From Gemmatimonadota bacterium (GTDB lineage Bacteria > Gemmatimonadota > Gemmatimonadetes > Longimicrobiales > Longimicrobiaceae), in assembly GCA_019348475.1 (NCBI GenBank), contig JAHWJJ010000318.1:1-5681 (forward strand): DNA of 5,681 bases. The letters run 5' to 3'. Below the pieces are notes generated by a model. It was not told the origin of the DNA. It worked only from the letters and a program-made list of their open reading frames with translations, and made no database searches. Below, piece by piece: positions 4,870 through 5,681 of this stretch. The first letter of the stretch is position 1; each line of letters begins with the position of its first letter. Both the position numbers and the translations under genes were made by a program.

Positions 4870-5681
4870 TCAGGCGGTGGCGCCGGCGGCCATCAGCTCG
4901 TCGGCGTTCTGGTCCGTGGGGGCCAGGGTGTCCATGAACGAGCTGACCGAGAACACGGCGTTCCCCGCGCCCGGGGGGCCGTAGCCGGGGGGCGGCTGCA
5001 GCCCGTGCTTCTCCAGCGTCTCGCGGTACACCTCCAGCAGGCGGATGTGGTACTCCAGCGGCGCGCCCTCGGGGTTGTCCTTGCCCAGCGGCGTGGCCGG
5101 CTCCGGGCACCAGGTGGTGAACCGCGGCGTCACGCCGCGGCTCATGAAGTAGTCCAGCCCTTCAGCCGTGGAGCGGATCGCCTCGTCCACCGTCGCGAAG
5201 CCGAACGGCTGCGCCATCTCCACGCCGGCCACGAAGTTGGGGATCACGTACCGCGCCCCGAACACCTCCGCCGCGTCAAAGATGCGCCGGTGCCACTCCT
5301 CGCGCCCCACGTAGCGCTCCTTGCCGGGGCAGATGATCTCGAACAGCCGCTTGTCCCACACCTCGTAGTTGGGGTGGTAGATGCGGATGCCGTAGTCCCT
5401 GAAGCGCTGCACGTCCTCCCTGGGCAGCGCCTGCGCCACCACCTTGCCGATCCAGCGCCCGGGAAAGCGCGCCTCGATGGCCTCGGCGTAGCGGCCGTAG
5501 AAGTCGGCCTCGGCAAAGCCGTCCACCTTGCTCGTCACGCTGCCGCCGGTGAGCGTGTATGCGTGCGAGGTGTGGGCGCTGTCGTACTGGTCGATGATGG
5601 CGAGCGCCTCCAGCACCTCGTCAATGGGCTTGATGCCGGTGTACGGCCGCCCGGCCTGCTTGTGCTGCCGCCAGTTGTGGT
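4870..5681 (-). CDS. Radical SAM superfamily protein, C-terminal part (N-terminus outside the window)
   Basis: The stop codon is at 4870-4872, and the frame stays open to the right edge, giving about 270 residues. Using the GTG at 5614-5616 as a start would cut a fold in half: the residues upstream, which include GRPYTGIKPIDEVLEAL, run on smoothly. The visible part matches the second half of a radical SAM barrel. It starts with a helix and then a Gly-Gly strand (LTGGSV). A strand-helix pair, KVVAQALPREDVQRFRDYGI, is followed by the strand RIYHPNYEVWD, then FEIICPGKERYVGREEW and a helix (RRIFDAAEVFG). Next comes the strand YVIPNFVAGVEM, and later a strand with TPRFTTWCPEPATPLG. This layout recalls biotin synthase/ThiH-like enzymes. 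The CxxxCxxC motif that binds the iron-sulfur cluster should lie in the missing N-terminal part. The C-terminal 30 residues are Pro/Gly-rich and then end in ATA. The substrate cannot be assigned and no gene symbol is justified. It converges on the secreted protein gene. Confidence 0.75.
   Translation of the reverse strand, partial: HNWRQHKQAGRPYTGIKPIDEVLEALAIIDQYDSAHTSHAYTLTGGSVTSKVDGFAEADFYGRYAEAIEARFPGRWIGKVVAQALPREDVQRFRDYGIRIYHPNYEVWDKRLFEIICPGKERYVGREEWHRRIFDAAEVFGARYVIPNFVAGVEMAQPFGFATVDEAIRSTAEGLDYFMSRGVTPRFTTWCPEPATPLGKDNPEGAPLEYHIRLLEVYRETLEKHGLQPPPGYGPPGAGNAVFSVSSFMDTLAPTDQNADELMAAGATA

Noticed and set aside
4422..4937. + strand open frame (171 codons) with a repeated peptide of the type FRLPSPTQLVGEGPG
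   Set aside because: The repeated peptide is just the translation of the DNA repeat, whose 180-bp offset keeps the frame. It also runs through the terminator hairpin and into the end of the convergent gene. It has no good ribosome site.
4346..5110. - strand open frame (254 codons) across the repeat region
   Set aside because: It overlaps the radical SAM gene in another frame, crosses the terminator, and reads the repeats as a Pro/Gly/Arg-rich peptide. It is a shadow frame.

Overview
This is a GC-rich bacterial window in which genes lie on both strands. It reads as ordinary chromosome with one structured repeat region, not as a mobile element or defence island. The Thermus-like class of glutamyl-tRNA synthetase, the secreted orphan protein whose signal peptide ends in Ala-Gln, and the GC-rich hairpin repeats between genes would all suit a member of Gemmatimonadota (Longimicrobium-like). 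That placement is an inference from general appearance, not something proved here.

Layout, left to right. Positions 1-54 are the 3' three quarters of a tRNA-Ala(UGC) on the + strand, followed by a long perfect hairpin (75-107). Positions 231-1727 on the - strand are gltX, glutamyl-tRNA synthetase, complete at 498 residues with a TTG start. The divergent spacer 1728-1973 holds a plausible promoter for each direction. The rightward one is good: TTGACG, 17 nt, extended TATCGT. Positions 1974-4415 on the + strand encode an 813-residue exported, beta-rich protein that I do not recognise.

Positions 4416-4869 form a convergent intergenic region with no believable gene. It contains a small hairpin, then two nearly identical 97-bp direct repeats (96/97 identical, 180 bp apart) with a diverged, inverted, partial third copy between them, and then a 13-bp terminator hairpin. 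Each repeat carries a 12-bp hairpin whose 3' arm runs straight into a four-tract guanine-quadruplex motif. Positions 4870-5681 on the - strand are the C-terminal part of a radical SAM enzyme; its N-terminus and the expected cluster-binding cysteines lie beyond the right edge.

The tRNA and gltX both serve translation, but they are convergent and so not co-transcribed. The orphan secreted gene and the radical SAM gene are also convergent and separated by the repeat region; nothing ties them functionally. The feature most worth pursuing is the hairpin-quadruplex repeat array. The next is the orphan secreted protein.
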